A stretch of DNA of 64,000 nucleotides from positions 18,620,195-18,684,194 of the forward strand of contig CM033394.1 of the NCBI GenBank assembly GCA_019426215.1. The letters run 5' to 3'. The position numbers and the translations under genes are program-made. A model generated the notes under the pieces. That model was not told where the DNA came from and ran no database searches. It saw only the letters and a list, made by a program, of their open reading frames with translations. Position 1 is the stretch's first letter, and every line of letters starts with the position of its first letter. Source of the DNA: Buddleja alternifolia. Lineage: Eukaryota > Streptophyta > Magnoliopsida > Lamiales > Scrophulariaceae. This document shows positions 11,423 through 23,694 of the stretch, piece after piece.

Positions 11423-11984
11423 ACTTCACCTGACCTCTTTTTCCTTCACATCCGAACACCCGATATTAGTAGGCATTAGAAAATTGAGAGATATTTTTTT
11501 TTCTTTATATCTTGAGAGCAATTCCAATTTGAAAGCATTGTTAGCTGAGAATTTGAGATATTACCCCCCTTTGTTTTCTTAAGTTGTGAGATTCAACAGT
11601 AGTTTTTTTCTTCTTCCTCAAATCTGAATAGCAAGAAACAAAGAGATAATTCTGATTTTGAGGTATCCATGCTCGAGTTTGTTGATTTTCTACCTTTCTT
11701 CCATTCTTTTATGTTTTCATGCTAGTATAGAGGAAATTATTTTTGCAAAGTGCATGTTCCTTGAGCTATTGGACGGAAGAAAGAAAGAAACAAAATTGAA
11801 GGTTGATTTGAGCTAACAAAAGGAGCAAAGAAATGCACTGCAGCCCACTCGTACTTATTTCGTAACAAAAAAAAAAAAAAAACAGTGCAGTATATTTCTC
11901 TTTTTCTCCTTTCTTATTTTTTTTTAATTCAACTCTTCAAGAATTTGACATTTCTTATTTACTTTTTTTTTTTTTAGATTCACC

Positions 11985-14836
11985 ATGGTTTATTTCAAGG
12001 ATGCTTCGTATTCTTCTAGGGAAGCTTATTTGGTTATACTTGACAACGAGAATCAACCTATGGAGGAAGGCGTACATCTCCCGGTTCATACTCTTGTCGG
12101 ACGAAAGGCGAAACATTGGCCAAGTTTGACGAACTCATTGTCCATGGGGGAATGTTGTCAAGAAGTTAATTTGAACAAAACAACTAAGGCATGGAGTCTG
12201 CGAGCTGCTCACCACCAACCATCGAAGGAGCCTCTCATTTTGCTAACACTGGGGCATAACATCATTGAAGTCAAGGAAAAGTGGATTGATGACGACATCA
12301 AATTACTTGGTGAATTCCATTACATCAAAGGCTACTGGGAGTGGACAGAGGACATCCTCAGCCGGTGCAAAGACAAGTTACTGTCCGCCAAGATCTACGA
12401 TGCAGTGTATGCCTCGATGTATACTTATGACCGAAACACGAACATCATGAAAGCCTTTTTCGAGGCTTGGTGTCCCACTACGAATACATTGCTGACTTCC
12501 ATCGGCGAGTTTTCGATATCTCTGTGGGATTTATACGCCCTCGAAGGACTTCCCATGATCGGACTCTTCTACGACGAAGTCATTCCCAATGACACAGAGC
12601 TCACTGGTGTGGACGAAAAGGGGCACATATTTCTCCATCGCTCAAGTGAATACTTATTCCGCGCCTGCCATTTGCTTCTAGGAGGTTCCAAGGTGAATCA
12701 ATATTCCTAAGTGTCTGTTGACCAATGGGTGAGATTCTGGTCCAAAAAATGGGTGAAATATAGCCAAACTCCTATCCGTAAGGAGAAAAAGTCCACTCAC
12801 CTAGCGTCTACTCACAATCCCCTTGGAGATTTCGATGTTCACGAGAAGTGGTCGACTACAAAGGAGGCAGTATTTTCCAAACTCGACATCAGAGAAACTT
12901 TGAAGGAAGAGACGTACTTGGCGGCTTACTTGGCTTGCTGACTCTGTACCTTTGTTCTCCCTAGGAAAGATTTCAACACCATACGGCCAAGTACTTTCAA
13001 GATGGCTGCAATCATGGCTAGTGGTCGACAAGTTAGCTTGACGGTCCCTGTTTTGTTAAGCATTTACAAAGGCTTGAATGGAGTTTCAACTTCTGTGAGA
13101 CCAAATAAAGCGAATACTTCATTCCCTATCCATTTCGTATATGTTTGGTTGGCTTACTACTTCAAGACTCACTATCCCATCGGGCGCGAATTACGTGGTC
13201 CTAAAATGGTGAAATTCTTTGGCGAAGGGGGTGCAATATACTTCGATCCGATAGACGCCCGACGACGCATCCATAAGGGAGAGACTGCTTCTTGGACTTG
13301 CTTAATGATCAAGACAAGCAAGGATCACATGTTTATTGATGATGGGGAATTCAGAGAGTCTAAGGCGAATCTTTCCACATCCATTCACTCGCACTATCTT
13401 TCTTTGAGACAAGGTGGAAATTCCATTGTTGAGCCTTATAGTCCACATAGATTTGGACGCCTATTTGGGTATTATCAGGAGGTTCCCGACATTATCAAAT
13501 ATGATGTTCGAATAGTCACATCAAATGAGGCTCTTCGTTATTAGCGCTTGTGTACTTTTACCAAGTCCCTTTCTAAGGCGATGCTTTTTTCTATTCCCCC
13601 AAATGCCAAGAAGCTCTTTTCAAAGGATTATAAAGAATGGTGGGCAAAGACTCATGACACATATCTTGAGGAGAACGTATCATTCTTGAATGATTTAAAG
13701 CAAATCCCAGTTAAAGACAAGAAACACATTGAAGAGGATCGCATGCTTAAAGACATTACTCCTAATCCTCCACATCCTCGTCTATCATCCTTTATCGTCA
13801 AATGCAGTGCACCAGCTACTGAGGCTTTTGAGGGCAGTAAGAAGAGAAGTGCTTCATGTGACTTAGAAGAGAGTCGTAGTAGCAATACGAACCAACACTG
13901 GAAGAGGCAAAAGAAAGATCGAAATCCACCGCGACTTACCAATGCCGATGTTTTGAGCAATCCATCATTATTGGATTTTTCTAAATAGGTTTTCCTCCCT
14001 TTTTTTTATTGGTTTATTATTCTTCCCTTTGAAATTCTTCCAGAACTTTCTCTAATGTAGCCTATTTATTTCAGTTACAAAAAGAAATTTTAGATGTTGA
14101 TGCTGATGAGGAATCTCAAGATAAATCCAATTCATTAGATGTAGCTCCTATAGCATGCAAGAAAAGTTAAGAAGAGACATCCAAACCCTTTAGTGTTGAA
14201 CAGAGACCACCTTCTCCTGAGGCTTCAGTATTTGTGTGGAGGAAATATGTACTTGAGCAGCAACGCATTCACGTTCAGAGCTTATGACATATCATCCGGG
14301 ACAAGATCACAAAAGCAAAAGTCGATGACATTTCATCTTTGAAGGACGAAGTTCATGTTGTTTATGACACAATGAAGGTCTACAAAGATATAGATGTTTC
14401 TCATATTGATGGGCTATTGCAATCATTGTTTTATAAAGTAGCCGCCTATGAAGCCCTGAGATCCTCATCTTCAGCAAGGCTATCTAAGGAACTTCTTGGG
14501 CAACAACTCAGCTAGGCCAAGGACCGTCTAGGTGAAGCTGAAACTAGAGCAAGTAAAGAGGTTGAGCACATCAAATCTACTAAGGAAGAGTTGGCACGCG
14601 TTGAGAAAAAGCTTAATAATTTGAAGCGCTGCAAGAAGAAATTGTCTTCTTCCTTAAAGAGTCAAGAAGAACTTCTTAAGAGTGCCGAGGTTGATATTCA
14701 AGGCATTGAGGATGAGATTGTTACTCTTAAGAAGACTGCCCCCTTAAGTGATGAAGCAGTGAAGATTTTGAGTACTTTGATGACACACCTGACATTTGTC
14801 CAAGAGGAGTTGAAGAACATAGATATTCTTCCTTAA
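11985..14836 (+). pseudogene. Plant mobile domain (aminotransferase-like) protein gene, antisense within Tat element
   Basis: The first 241 residues and the frames that follow match the plant mobile domain family (PMD, aminotransferase-like): YWEWTEDILSR, KIYDAVYASMYTYDRN, FFEAWCPTTNTLLTSIGE and SISLWDLYALEGLPMIG occur in family order. The frame continues through WVRFWSKKWVKY, PRKDFNTIRPSTFK and HRFGRLFGYYQEVPDI to about 13988. A small intron (about 13989-14075) is likely, then an acidic, Lys-rich coiled-coil tail to TAA 14836. ATG 11985 lies in CACCATGG, a strong context. In-frame stops at 12708, 12939, 13542, 13986, 14168, 14285 and 14513 make it a pseudogene. It lies opposite to the retrotransposon genes, as extra ORFs of Tat elements are known to do. 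The molecular role is uncertain; Arabidopsis relatives act in silencing. Confidence 0.82.
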
Positions 14837-15357
14837 GTTTTTCCTTTGTTTAGTTTTGTTTAGGAGGTTGTCCTTTTTTTTTTTATTATTAATTGCCCCC
14901 ATGTCATGAACATTTACTTTTGAGATTACGTAATAGAAGTATTTTCTTTTCTATCTTACAACCTTTCAAGTATATTCAAGTTCATTAACTTGTGTAATTT
15001 TTTTTCATAACTCCTTTTGAATGAATAACGTTACTCTATCTGGGAAACATGATTATTTTATTTTTTATGACTGAACTTAGAGGGAATTTAAGCTGCCTAC
15101 GTACCCTAATAAAAGGGATCAAGTCATTACGTAGTTCAAAAAAGATTTTTTTAGGGGGGGGGGGGGTTTAGCCATAGCTTAGCCACCCTGGACGAGGTGA
15201 AGTATTTCTACATTTTAGCCACATAAAATACCTTCAGTGGAGTAAGATAGCAATTTAACCACTTGCACTACCATTGGTGGATATCGTGCACAGTTTTAAC
15301 TTATGTGGGCCAAGAGTAACATGCAGTTTAGGCTCGTGCATCATGGAGCTTTCTTCT

Positions 15358-16494
15358 TCATGGATAATAACGCTTCAAGAACTTTCCATTTAAGGGGCCA
15401 ATTCGCAGTCCATGTTTATCCACCAACTTATAAGCTCCATTTGTATACACTTCTTTCACTACATGAGGACCATCCCATTTGGATAAGAATTTATCTCCCA
15501 TTCGCTGATTGATGATGATAGGTCTTCGTACTGCCAAAACCAAGTCTCCAACTTGAAATGACCGTGGGAAGACCTTTTTGTTGAATGCCCTCATCATGCG
15601 ATCTTGGTAACACTCAAGAAGTTGTTGTGCTTCAAGTCTTTTCTCGTCTAGCGCTTCAAGTTCTTCAAGTCTAAGACGAGCGTTGTCTTCAATAGTGAGT
15701 CCTTCCTGAATCGCAACACGTAATGAAGGTATTTGACTTTCAAGTGGGATAACAACTTCAACTCCGTATACCAACGAATATGGGGTAGCTTGAGTAGCAG
15801 TCCTATCTGTTGTTTAGTATGCCCAGAGAGCTTCAACAACTTTCTCGTGCCAGTCTCTTTTTGACTTTGACACCACCTTCTTCAAAAGATTACACAAGGT
15901 TTAATTAAATGCATCCGCCAAACCATTTGCAGTTGCATTGTACATTGAGGAGTTATGTTGCTTAAACCCGAATTGCACACATAACTTGTCCATCAGCTTG
16001 TTGTAGAAAGGCTTTCCATTATCAGTGATAATATACCATGGCACTCCATATCTGAAGATGAGATTTGACTTGATGAAGTCGACAACAGTTTCCTTCTTTA
16101 CTTCTTTCAGAGGACTCGACTCAGCCCATTTAGAAAAATAATCAGTAGCTGCCAGTATGTATGCATGGCCAACTGAGGACTTAGGAGCGATAGGTCCAAC
16201 AACATCGAGACCCCATGCATCAAAGGGCCACGAGGCAATTGTGGGATATAGAAGCTCAGGAGGCTGATGTATGAAATTAGCGTGTAATTGACAAGCTTCG
16301 CATCTCTTCGCATAATACAAGCAGTTTTTCACCATAGTAGGCCAGTAGTATCCCATTCTTTTGATTTGAAAATAGAGTTTAGGTCTTGACTGGTGAGCAC
16401 CACATACTCCAGAATGTGCTTCCGCTATGGCTTTAACGGTTTCTTCACCATTTAAACAACGTTGATATGTACCTTTAAAGGATCGACGATACAA
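15358..16494 (-). pseudogene. Tat integrase (zinc module, DDE core, C-terminal domain)
   Basis: The minus-strand frame 16494-15901 carries the H-H-C-C module (AEAHSGVCGAHQS, then CEACQLHANF) and core motifs WGLDVVGPI and IITDNGKPF. The third catalytic block reads NGLADAFN, where the family has Glu in place of the Asp. A stop follows at about 15901 and another near 15815. The C-terminal part (frame 15774-15358) retains YGVEVVIPLE, DLVLAVRRP and FLSKWDGPHVVKEV. The enzyme would insert element cDNA. Confidence 0.88.
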
Positions 16495-16527
16495 CGTGTC
16501 CTTGTATAAGATGAAACGAGTTGATCT

Positions 16528-17120
16528 TCAACGTATTTCTGTCTTATGTCGAGGATCAGTGAGAAGTCTTTCATGTTTCAAATAGTCAACCAGTGGTGTT
16601 CTCCAATCTTGGTTATCACTAATTGAAACTGAAATGGCGTTTGAATCTTCATGATTAGGCTCAACGAGCGAAGGCACAATCCATCTATTGCACACAGGAA
16701 CACTCGTAGTTTCTCCTTCGGAAAGAGCTAAAGTAGTAGCTAGGTTAGCCAATGCATCAGCCATCCTATTATCTTTTCTTGGAATATGACTTAAGACAAT
16801 TGTTTCTAATTTCTTCAACAAATTTGAGGCATACTGGAAATAAGGCACAAGATCGTCTTTCTTCACTTCATATTCATTCAAAAGTTGATTTATGACAAGT
16901 TTTGAATCACCATATGCTTCAACTTCAAGAATGTCCATTCTAGCGTTCGTTGAAGTCCTATAATCAGAGATTGGTATTCAGCGACGTTGTTGGAGCACAA
17001 TTCACCTAACACAATTGAGTATGTTAAAACATGCTTTTCAGGTGAAATAAAAACTACTCCTGCCCCCGCTTCGTCAGATCAAGATGCTCCATCAAAGAAC
17101 ATCATCCATGCTGGTAAGAC
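16528..17120 (-). pseudogene. Second, archaeal-type RNase H of Tat element
   Basis: WMMFFDGAS near 17085 is the first acidic block of a second RNase H. After a frame break, VEAYGDSKLVINQLLNEYEVK and IPRKDNRMADALANLAT give the later blocks. Two RNase H domains in tandem are a feature of the Tat lineage. The catalytic Asp residues of the three visible blocks are present, but frame breaks near 16950-17080 disrupt the domain. Confidence 0.82.
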
Positions 17121-17694
17121 TTCAACAAACATGACATCTTCATCAGGAAGATCCTCAGAAAGCTCCCACTCTACTGGGATAGGATGGTCAGATAAGAAAT
17201 TTGCAAGAGTTTGCTCTTTGATAGCTTTTTGTGGCACATATATAATCTCATATTGATTAAATATGATGGACCATTTAGCCAAACGTCCAGAAAGTACAAG
17301 TTTTGACATCACAAATATAACTGGATCAGCCCAAGAGATGAGTCGTATGGATATGCTTCAAGGTAGTGTTTTAGCTTCTTAATTGCATAAAACAAAGCTA
17401 AGCAGATTTTCTCAACAGGAGAATATTTCAATTCATTCTCTGTCAAGATCTACTCAAGTAGTATAGAGCCATTTCCTTGCCCCCTTCATTCTATTGTGCC
17501 ATCATAGCGCTAATTGATCGTTCTTGCGCTGCAATGTATAATACAACCGGTTTCCCAGGCACTGGAGCTCCTAGGACAGGTGGATTCATGAGGTGTTTCT
17601 TTATGCAGTTAAAAGCATTTTCACATCCTTTGTCGCATACAAAAGGAGTGTCTCTCTTTGTAAGGTGACTGAACGAACTGACATCTTCCAGCAA
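17079..17694 (-). pseudogene. Gypsy-type RNase H of Tat element
   Basis: Minus-strand frames read CENAFNCIKKHLMNPPVLGAP and VLYIAAQERSISAMMAQ, then after a frame break GRLAKWSIIFNQYEI and ANFLSDHPIP. These are the connection and first RNase H regions between RT and the second RNase H. The catalytic block is hard to follow, because sequence at 17310-17490 is broken by stops. Confidence 0.75.
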
Positions 17695-18500
17695 GATTTG
17701 AGATAAACCTCCTTATGAACGCAAGATTTCCCTGAAGACTCTGCAACTCCTTGACATTTCTTGGTGCAAACATATTTTGAATCACATCTATTTTTGCAGG
17801 ATCAACTTCAATCCCACGTTGGCGAACTATGAAGCCAAGAAATTTTCCAGATGTGACGACAAAAGCACACTTTAGTGGATTCATCTTCAAATCATACTTC
17901 CTCAGTCGGTCAAATACTACTCGAAGATCTTCTAAGTGATCACTTCTCCTTTTGGTTTTAACAACAAGATCATCGACATAACATTCAACTCTTTTATGTA
18001 GCATATCATCAAAAATGACTTGCATAGCACGTTGGTAAGTGGCACCAGCGTTCTTTAGCTCAAAAGGCATTACTTTATAGCAGAAGGTACCTTTCAGAGT
18101 ACGAAATGTTGTACACTCTTCGTCTTGCGGTGACATCCTTATTTGATTGTATCCAGACGAGCCATCCATGAAAAATAAGGCCTCATGTCCAGTTGTTGCA
18201 TCAACTATAAGCTCAATGATTGGCAGCGGAAAGTCATCTTTTGGACATGCTTTGTTCAAGTCTCAAAAACCAACACAGATGCGTATTTGACCATTTTTCT
18301 TCTTTACTGGGACGATACTAGAAATCCAAGTAGTATTTTACTTCTCTGATGAATCCAGCGTCAATGAGCTTTTTGACTTTAGCTTCAATTCGAGGAACCA
18401 CCTCAGTGCGAATTACTCGTTGTGATTGTTTTATAGGACGTACTCTGTGTTTTATGCCAAGTTGATGAATCGAAACTTTTGGATCTAAGCCTAGCATTTA
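17621..18500 (-). pseudogene. Tat reverse transcriptase
   Basis: The frame 18259-17621 shows CPKDDFPLPIIELIVDAT, FMDGSSGYNQIRM, KVMPFELKNAGATYQRAM and the catalytic CYVDDLVVK, followed by LRKYDLKMNPLKCAF and GNLAFIRRFI. The upstream part, to about 18500, is present in another frame with a stop near 18262. The catalytic YVDD is intact. It is a degenerate domain of the pol polyprotein. Confidence 0.9.
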
Positions 18501-19484
18501 CTTGTATGACCAAGCAAAAACGTTTTTATACTCGATTAGGATCTTGTGGTATTGGTCTTCTTCTTCAAAACGTAGAAGAGTACTAACAAAAATAGGGCAT
18601 GGTTCATCTTTTGTACTGAGATTCAGCTCCTTAAGTTCATCAACAGTCGCCTGTCCACCATCTTCAAGGTGTGGAGGGGCTTCTTGAATTTCATCATTTG
18701 AGGCTTCGGAGGTTGAATCTTCATCCACGGCGCATGCATAATTAGAACTGATGATGATTTCCACCTTATCTTCATTTGGGTTGTTCTCATTTGAACGACG
18801 AGAATTGCTGATGATTCGTTGTTTCACCTTGACGGTCCCATCTATGGTGAGAAGTATCAGTGACGGCTTACTTCCTTGAGGATGAGATAGAATAAGAGTT
18901 TGGTTATTGCTTCTTGACTCCATCTCGCCATCATGGTTTCTTTTCTTTGGCCGTGGTGTACAACGGCCTCCAAGTCGATTGAAGACAGAACTCTGGGGCA
19001 TACTTCTTGGACCGACTCTATCATGAATATTAGGGATTCGGCTACTAGAACCAAGTCTTACAAAGATGGAAGGACGAGCAGTGGGAGTACTAAGCCTATC
19101 AAATACGAAAACACGATTATCTCTAGGCTTCTCTCCCTTTCCATCACCTTCTAGTGATATATGTTGCACATTAACGCATTTTTCTTTCTTTGTGATACGT
19201 ATTCTAATTGGTTCGACAAGTGTAAATCCCAAGCCTGTCTTTGGTTGATCCACGTGATACCCTTGCTTCCTCAATTTATGTTGTGCGTTAGTGAGACCAT
19301 GAATCTTTTCCCCAGTCCATTCTGGTTCCAATTTTCCAAGACCCGATGGATTGGAGAAGTCATAGCTAGACTTTTCTAGGAGCTTGTAAACTTTAGGACT
19401 GAATGCTCTTTGAAGCTTTCGACATGGAATCTTCACAGGCGAGGAATCATTAGGAGGCGAAGAATTTATTTTAGTAATCCGCAT
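18498..19484 (-). pseudogene. Tat pol linker between protease and RT
   Basis: A 328-residue minus-strand frame overlaps the protease frame slightly on its upstream side and ends just before the RT. It is polar and low in complexity, with repeated SRIPNIHDRVG/SVFNRLG-like blocks (residues about 130-190) and an acidic stretch near 250-290, and ends ILIEYKNVFAWSYK, a motif normally just upstream of Tat RT. No enzymatic motif is visible. Confidence 0.7.
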
Positions 19485-20100
19485 ATCTTGTCACCTTAGG
19501 TTGTATTTTGTTCGTGTTGCCTGGTCGAACGTGTACATCAGCTACAATTTCTTTTCCTTTGGGATTCAACTGAGGGATATGCTCAACAACCACTGATTTA
19601 GCTTGATTTTCCCCCACATGGTTGCTAGTCGAAGCCTTAAGTAGCAATGCACCCTGCACTAAGTCAGAATCGAGATAGAGTTTGGCATCAGCAAAGTACG
19701 ACTCTGCCTCGGTAAATGGCTTCACATCAGCATCCACTTTTACAACTTTCCCATTCCTTAGGTATTTGAAGCATTGATGAAGGGTTGATGGTACTACTCC
19801 ATTTTCGTGGAGCCATGGCCTTCCTAATAATAGACGATAAGATGTCCTCGCATCAATGACATGGAATATGGTGGTTGATTTTAGTTCTCCTATCGTCAAG
19901 TCTACATGGATCATACCAATGACTCGTTGTCCACCCTGGTTGAATCCTTGAATAGTAAAACAACTATGAGACAGATCTTCCATTGTTAGTCCCAAAGTTT
20001 TCATAGTAAACTTTGGCATTATATTAACTGCTGAACCTCCATCAACAAGTATGCGATTGACTTTCTGATCTTACATATATCTAGAGACAAATAGTGGACG
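19471..20100 (-). pseudogene. Tat aspartic protease
   Basis: Just upstream of the frame 20019-19471 the minus strand encodes RILVDGGSAVNIMPKFT, the retropepsin active site with D-G-G-S instead of D-S/T-G, usual for Tat elements. FHVIDARTSYRLLLGRPWLH follows, the hydrophobic-Gly second block. The cleavage enzyme is therefore recognisable, but frame breaks upstream (a stop near 20070) disconnect it from gag. Confidence 0.83.
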
Positions 20101-20220
20101 ATTATGTGGCTTTGATCCTAGCAACAAATCCTCATTCGTGAAGGTGATCGTAGTACAACAAGAGGTAAAGTGTTGGATTTCGTCTCCACCAGTTACAGTG
20201 TATACGGTTTCAATCTTTGA

Positions 20221-20883
20221 TTAAAAAAACTTCTTTGGAAAGAAATCATCTAGAGTCACAGTAATTCTATGGTTACTCTTTGATGACTTCTTAAAGTTCA
20301 CATGAAGAGTTTTCAAAACTTTCACTGAATTGGGCTTCCTGACCGTTGTTGAGTATGACTTCTTCAAGAACAGTGGATGTAGTTTATCAATACAACGCCT
20401 TTGTCGCCGTCTACGCATCACAAGGATCCATTCGCCATCTTCTTCAAACTTATCAATAGAATTTTCCTCGTTCATGGTTCCTTCATCAGCAAGAACAACT
20501 TTGACCATTGCTGGCTCTAGACTCCCAAATTGAAGTACTGGTGGTGCCTTCGCAGATGATGATAAGGAAGGAGCCTTGTGTTGCGAATCACTTGTAACGA
20601 CATCAATGCTAGCGTGATTTGCGTCTGCAACATCTTTATTGTCAAGGATTATTTTTCCATCTCTTGCCAGTGCCATAATTTTGTGTTTGACCACAAAGCA
20701 CTTTTCTATGGGGTGACTCACAACTCGGTCATATTTACAGTACTTAGGGTCGTTCACCTTTTCAGCTTCCTCTGGGTGCTTCGGCTCCGAAATTTCAATC
20801 AACTTTCCAGCCAATAGTTCATCGAAGATGTGAGAAACATCAGAGTCTGCGAAAGGATACTCCTTCTCTTGCATATCTTTCAA
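20221..20883 (-). pseudogene. Tat gag C-terminal region with zinc-knuckle-like block
   Basis: The 220-residue frame has FDELLAGKLIEISEPKHPEE, then the knuckle-like block CKYDRVVSHPIEKC (one His position is Asp), then MALARDGKII. The basic C-terminal part (RRRRQRRC) precedes the protease. It would bind RNA in the particle. Confidence 0.75.
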
Positions 20884-21016
20884 GGAAAGTCAGCGTCTCT
20901 GATATGTAACATGCTGGTTTTCAACTTTTTCATCGTGCTTCTTGTCATTTGTAGAGATTTTGATAGGAGTTGCCTTGACAACCATGGACTCCTTGGAAGA
21001 GGATTTAACGTACTTC

Positions 21017-21463
21017 TCAACTTTCTTGAAGTCTTTTTTTCTTTTCCTTTCGTTGATCTTCTAATGGGAAATTTGCTCCATGATTGGCAATGCTTAGGTC
21101 CATGTCATGAGCAAGTGTGGCCAATTCCATAAAGTTGCGAGGCTTGATCCCATGGAGAATGTAGAGAAGCCCCCAGTGCATCCCTTGGATACACATTTCC
21201 ATTGCAGATATCTTTGAGAGTTTATCTTTGTAGTTCAGACTTCGCACACGCCTTCTGTTGATGTAGTTAACAACGGGCTCATCCTTCCATTGCTTAGCAT
21301 TTGTGAGTTCAATCATGCTCACAGTCAGGTGAGTACTATAGAAACGATTCAGAAATTCCCTCTCCATTTGGTCCCAACTATCTATGGATTGGGGCTCCAC
21401 ATCGACGTACCAATCAAAAGTGTTTCCTTTTAGAGATCGTACAAATTGTTTCACGAGTAGATC
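21017..21463 (-). pseudogene. Tat gag capsid core, downstream half
   Basis: GDLLVKQFVRSLKGNTFDWY, EREFLNRFYST and NAKQWKDEPVVNYINRR are the retrotransposon gag core of Tat elements. Upstream of residue GDLL the frame runs into the solo LTR inserted at 21469-22919. The upstream half of the same domain resumes at 22925. Confidence 0.85.
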
Positions 21464-21468
21464 TCCAT
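21464..21468. repeat. Target-site duplication (left) of solo LTR
   Basis: TCCAT (ATGGA on the gag strand), repeated at 22920-22924. Confidence 0.85.
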
Positions 21469-22919
21469 TGACACGAGAAATCCTCACGTTTTTGCACAAC
21501 AAGTGGACTGGTCGTGTGTAGTAATAAAGTAGATTTTTAAGTCCGAATTGGCGATCCCACAGAGACTTGTATTTTAGACTTCTTGAATTTAAAACAAGCA
21601 ATAATTAAACTAAAACTAAAGATTTAAAGATTTTAAAAGCAATAAAATAAACCAAAACAAGAAATAACTCAAATATTCTGGAAGCAAGATACAAGAAACA
21701 AGATGTCGAAATCAAGACAGCTATGGAAGAGAGCAACTAAGACACATGTGTTGGCATAAATTAATCAATTTTCATTATAAACTTGTTCTCATATTATTAG
21801 ACTACTGTTGCTTTGGTGGAAAAAACCTTAAATAATTACTACCCGATGTCTCGGCTGTAATAATCCTATGACTAAGTGACGGTTCTCTAAATACGTCTAT
21901 CCGAGAATCAAATCATTAACCATGCATTCACGTTTTAAAATTTCCCCTGATAAATCCGGCTAACTGCACCCGGAAATCTATACCTATCTCTAGGAGCAAT
22001 TCCTCATGTTTTTCGGATGATGTGATGATTTCTCTGAACCCTAATCTATATTCTCACGAATGAATAAACTAGGCTAATTAGCAAGCATATGGTGATCAAA
22101 CATATGATTGGAATTAAAGCACAAAATCAATACACAAAACAACAATAGAATTAATATGAAAAACACAATTTATAACTCAAATATCATAATTTAGCCTCAA
22201 CATGGCCTTAGTTCGAAGAATCTAATTCATCATAAAAGATAAAAGATAGAAACTTAAATTAAGATTCATATTCATAGACAAAAATAAATCTAAATCTAAG
22301 AAACTCCCTCGTATTTTTGATGTATGAACTTCGATCTTCATCTCTTCCATGCTTTTTGATTTCTTCATCTTCAAGGGTTTTTGAAAATCTTCATGAATAT
22401 ATGAAAACTATGTCTAAACCCCATTAGGGCTCTATTCTATGTGTATTTCGTCTCCTAAACCCTAGAGAATTGATCTAATATATATAAGGGTGGAAGGGGA
22501 AGACTCCAACTTGAATTAGATTTGGAAATTTCCAAAAATCTGCTATTTTTCCCGTCAGAACCAACGTCCGAACGTGAAGTACCCAACGTCCGTACGTTGG
22601 ATGCAGTAGCATTTTCATTCTGCGCAGAGATATGGTTTCCTTCATAACTTTCTCCACCGACCTTTGACTTGGGTGATTCAAGTTGCCACGTGATGCTAAG
22701 ACAGAGTTCTACAACTTTGTAGAATAAATATTTGTCAAATTCAGTCTCTAAATACTCCAAACTTCTGCATTTCAGTCCAGTTTTCCTCAATTATAAATGA
22801 TTTCTCACCTTTACTCAATAAGCACACAAATTAACCGCATGTATGGCATAAATCATGCATAAACCAATGTAAATAACATAAATATAAGGCTCTAAAACAT
22901 GTAAATCTCACACCTATCA
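21469..22919 (-). mobile_element. Solo LTR inserted in the Tat gag gene
   Basis: On the element strand the 1451-bp block starts TGATAGGTGTGAG and ends CTCGTGTCA. It is bounded by the 5-bp duplication ATGGA, and the gag reading can be followed across once the block is skipped. It has no coding capacity and no second LTR. A diverged copy on the plus strand occupies 30913-32332, which confirms a repeat family. Loss of the internal region by LTR-LTR recombination is the usual origin. Confidence 0.88.
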
Positions 22920-22924
22920 TCCAT
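22920..22924. repeat. Target-site duplication (right) of solo LTR
   Basis: TCCAT, matching 21464-21468. Confidence 0.85.
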
Positions 22925-23694
22925 CAGTCCCCGCATTATTACATGCCTCCATAATGTGCGCGAGATGTTGTTTGGGTTTCCTTTACCAGCAAATTGTTGT
23001 AGTTTCGGTGGTTGGTATCCCATCGGCATCCTTAGAGCATCAATGTGTTTCGTATACGGCTTCGAGTACACGAGCGAATTGTGGGAAGATACACCATATT
23101 GAGCCCTAATGGTGTTGGAAATCATATCTTGCAATTGTTGAACAGATAATCCTCCAACAGTGGTTTTGGAGTTGTTGAACTTCTCCACAGATTCATGTTG
23201 ACGAGGCAGTTCATTGACCGGCGTATCCTTGGTATTTTGACTTGGAGGAGATGCACAATTATGACTAGGTTCTCCTACATTGGACTTTTCTAGTTTGTTC
23301 ATTAATTGAGCAATTTGGAGATCCTTGTCTTTCAAAGCTTTCTGCATATCAGCAATGGTTGAGCCATCTGAGCCATTTGAGCCTCTTGTTCATCCACCGA
23401 TGTAGCTCCCATCATCATTGCAGGAAGTTCAGCAAATGAAGAAGATTTGGAGTTGATTTTCTTTGGAGATGATGGGTTTGAACCGTCACAATGATTGTTG
23501 TCGCCGATCTTGCCTCTAGTAGAAGATTGGTCAACGGGATCATCGACAATGTTAGCATCATTTTTATTGGTCAAAGCAACTTTATTCTTTCTTGGCGCCA
23601 TGGAGTTGCAAATGTAGACTTTGAAACTTGATGTCGGAGGAAGAGATGAGGGGTAGATTCGGTCCCACTGGGCGTGCCAAATTTGTTCACACAA
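22925..23694 (-). pseudogene. Tat gag N-terminal region, upstream half
   Basis: The minus strand reads MAPRKNKVALTNKN near 23600, a Ser/Asn-rich spacer, a coiled-coil-like KALKDKDLQIAQLMNKLEK, and GYQPPKLQQFAGKGNP, the entry to the gag core. The frame is shifted once near 23340 and is then cut by the solo LTR. It would be the N-terminal part of the capsid precursor. Confidence 0.78.
23664..23679 (-). other. Primer-binding-site-like element of Tat retrotransposon
   Basis: The element strand reads TGGCACGCCCAGTGGG five bases inside the 5' LTR, the right place and the usual TGG start for a tRNA primer site. The tRNA was not assigned. Confidence 0.6.

Noticed and set aside
15150..15165. Poly-G run as a G-quadruplex regulatory site
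   Set aside because: A simple homopolymer within decayed retrotransposon sequence; no separate G-tracts or context to support function.
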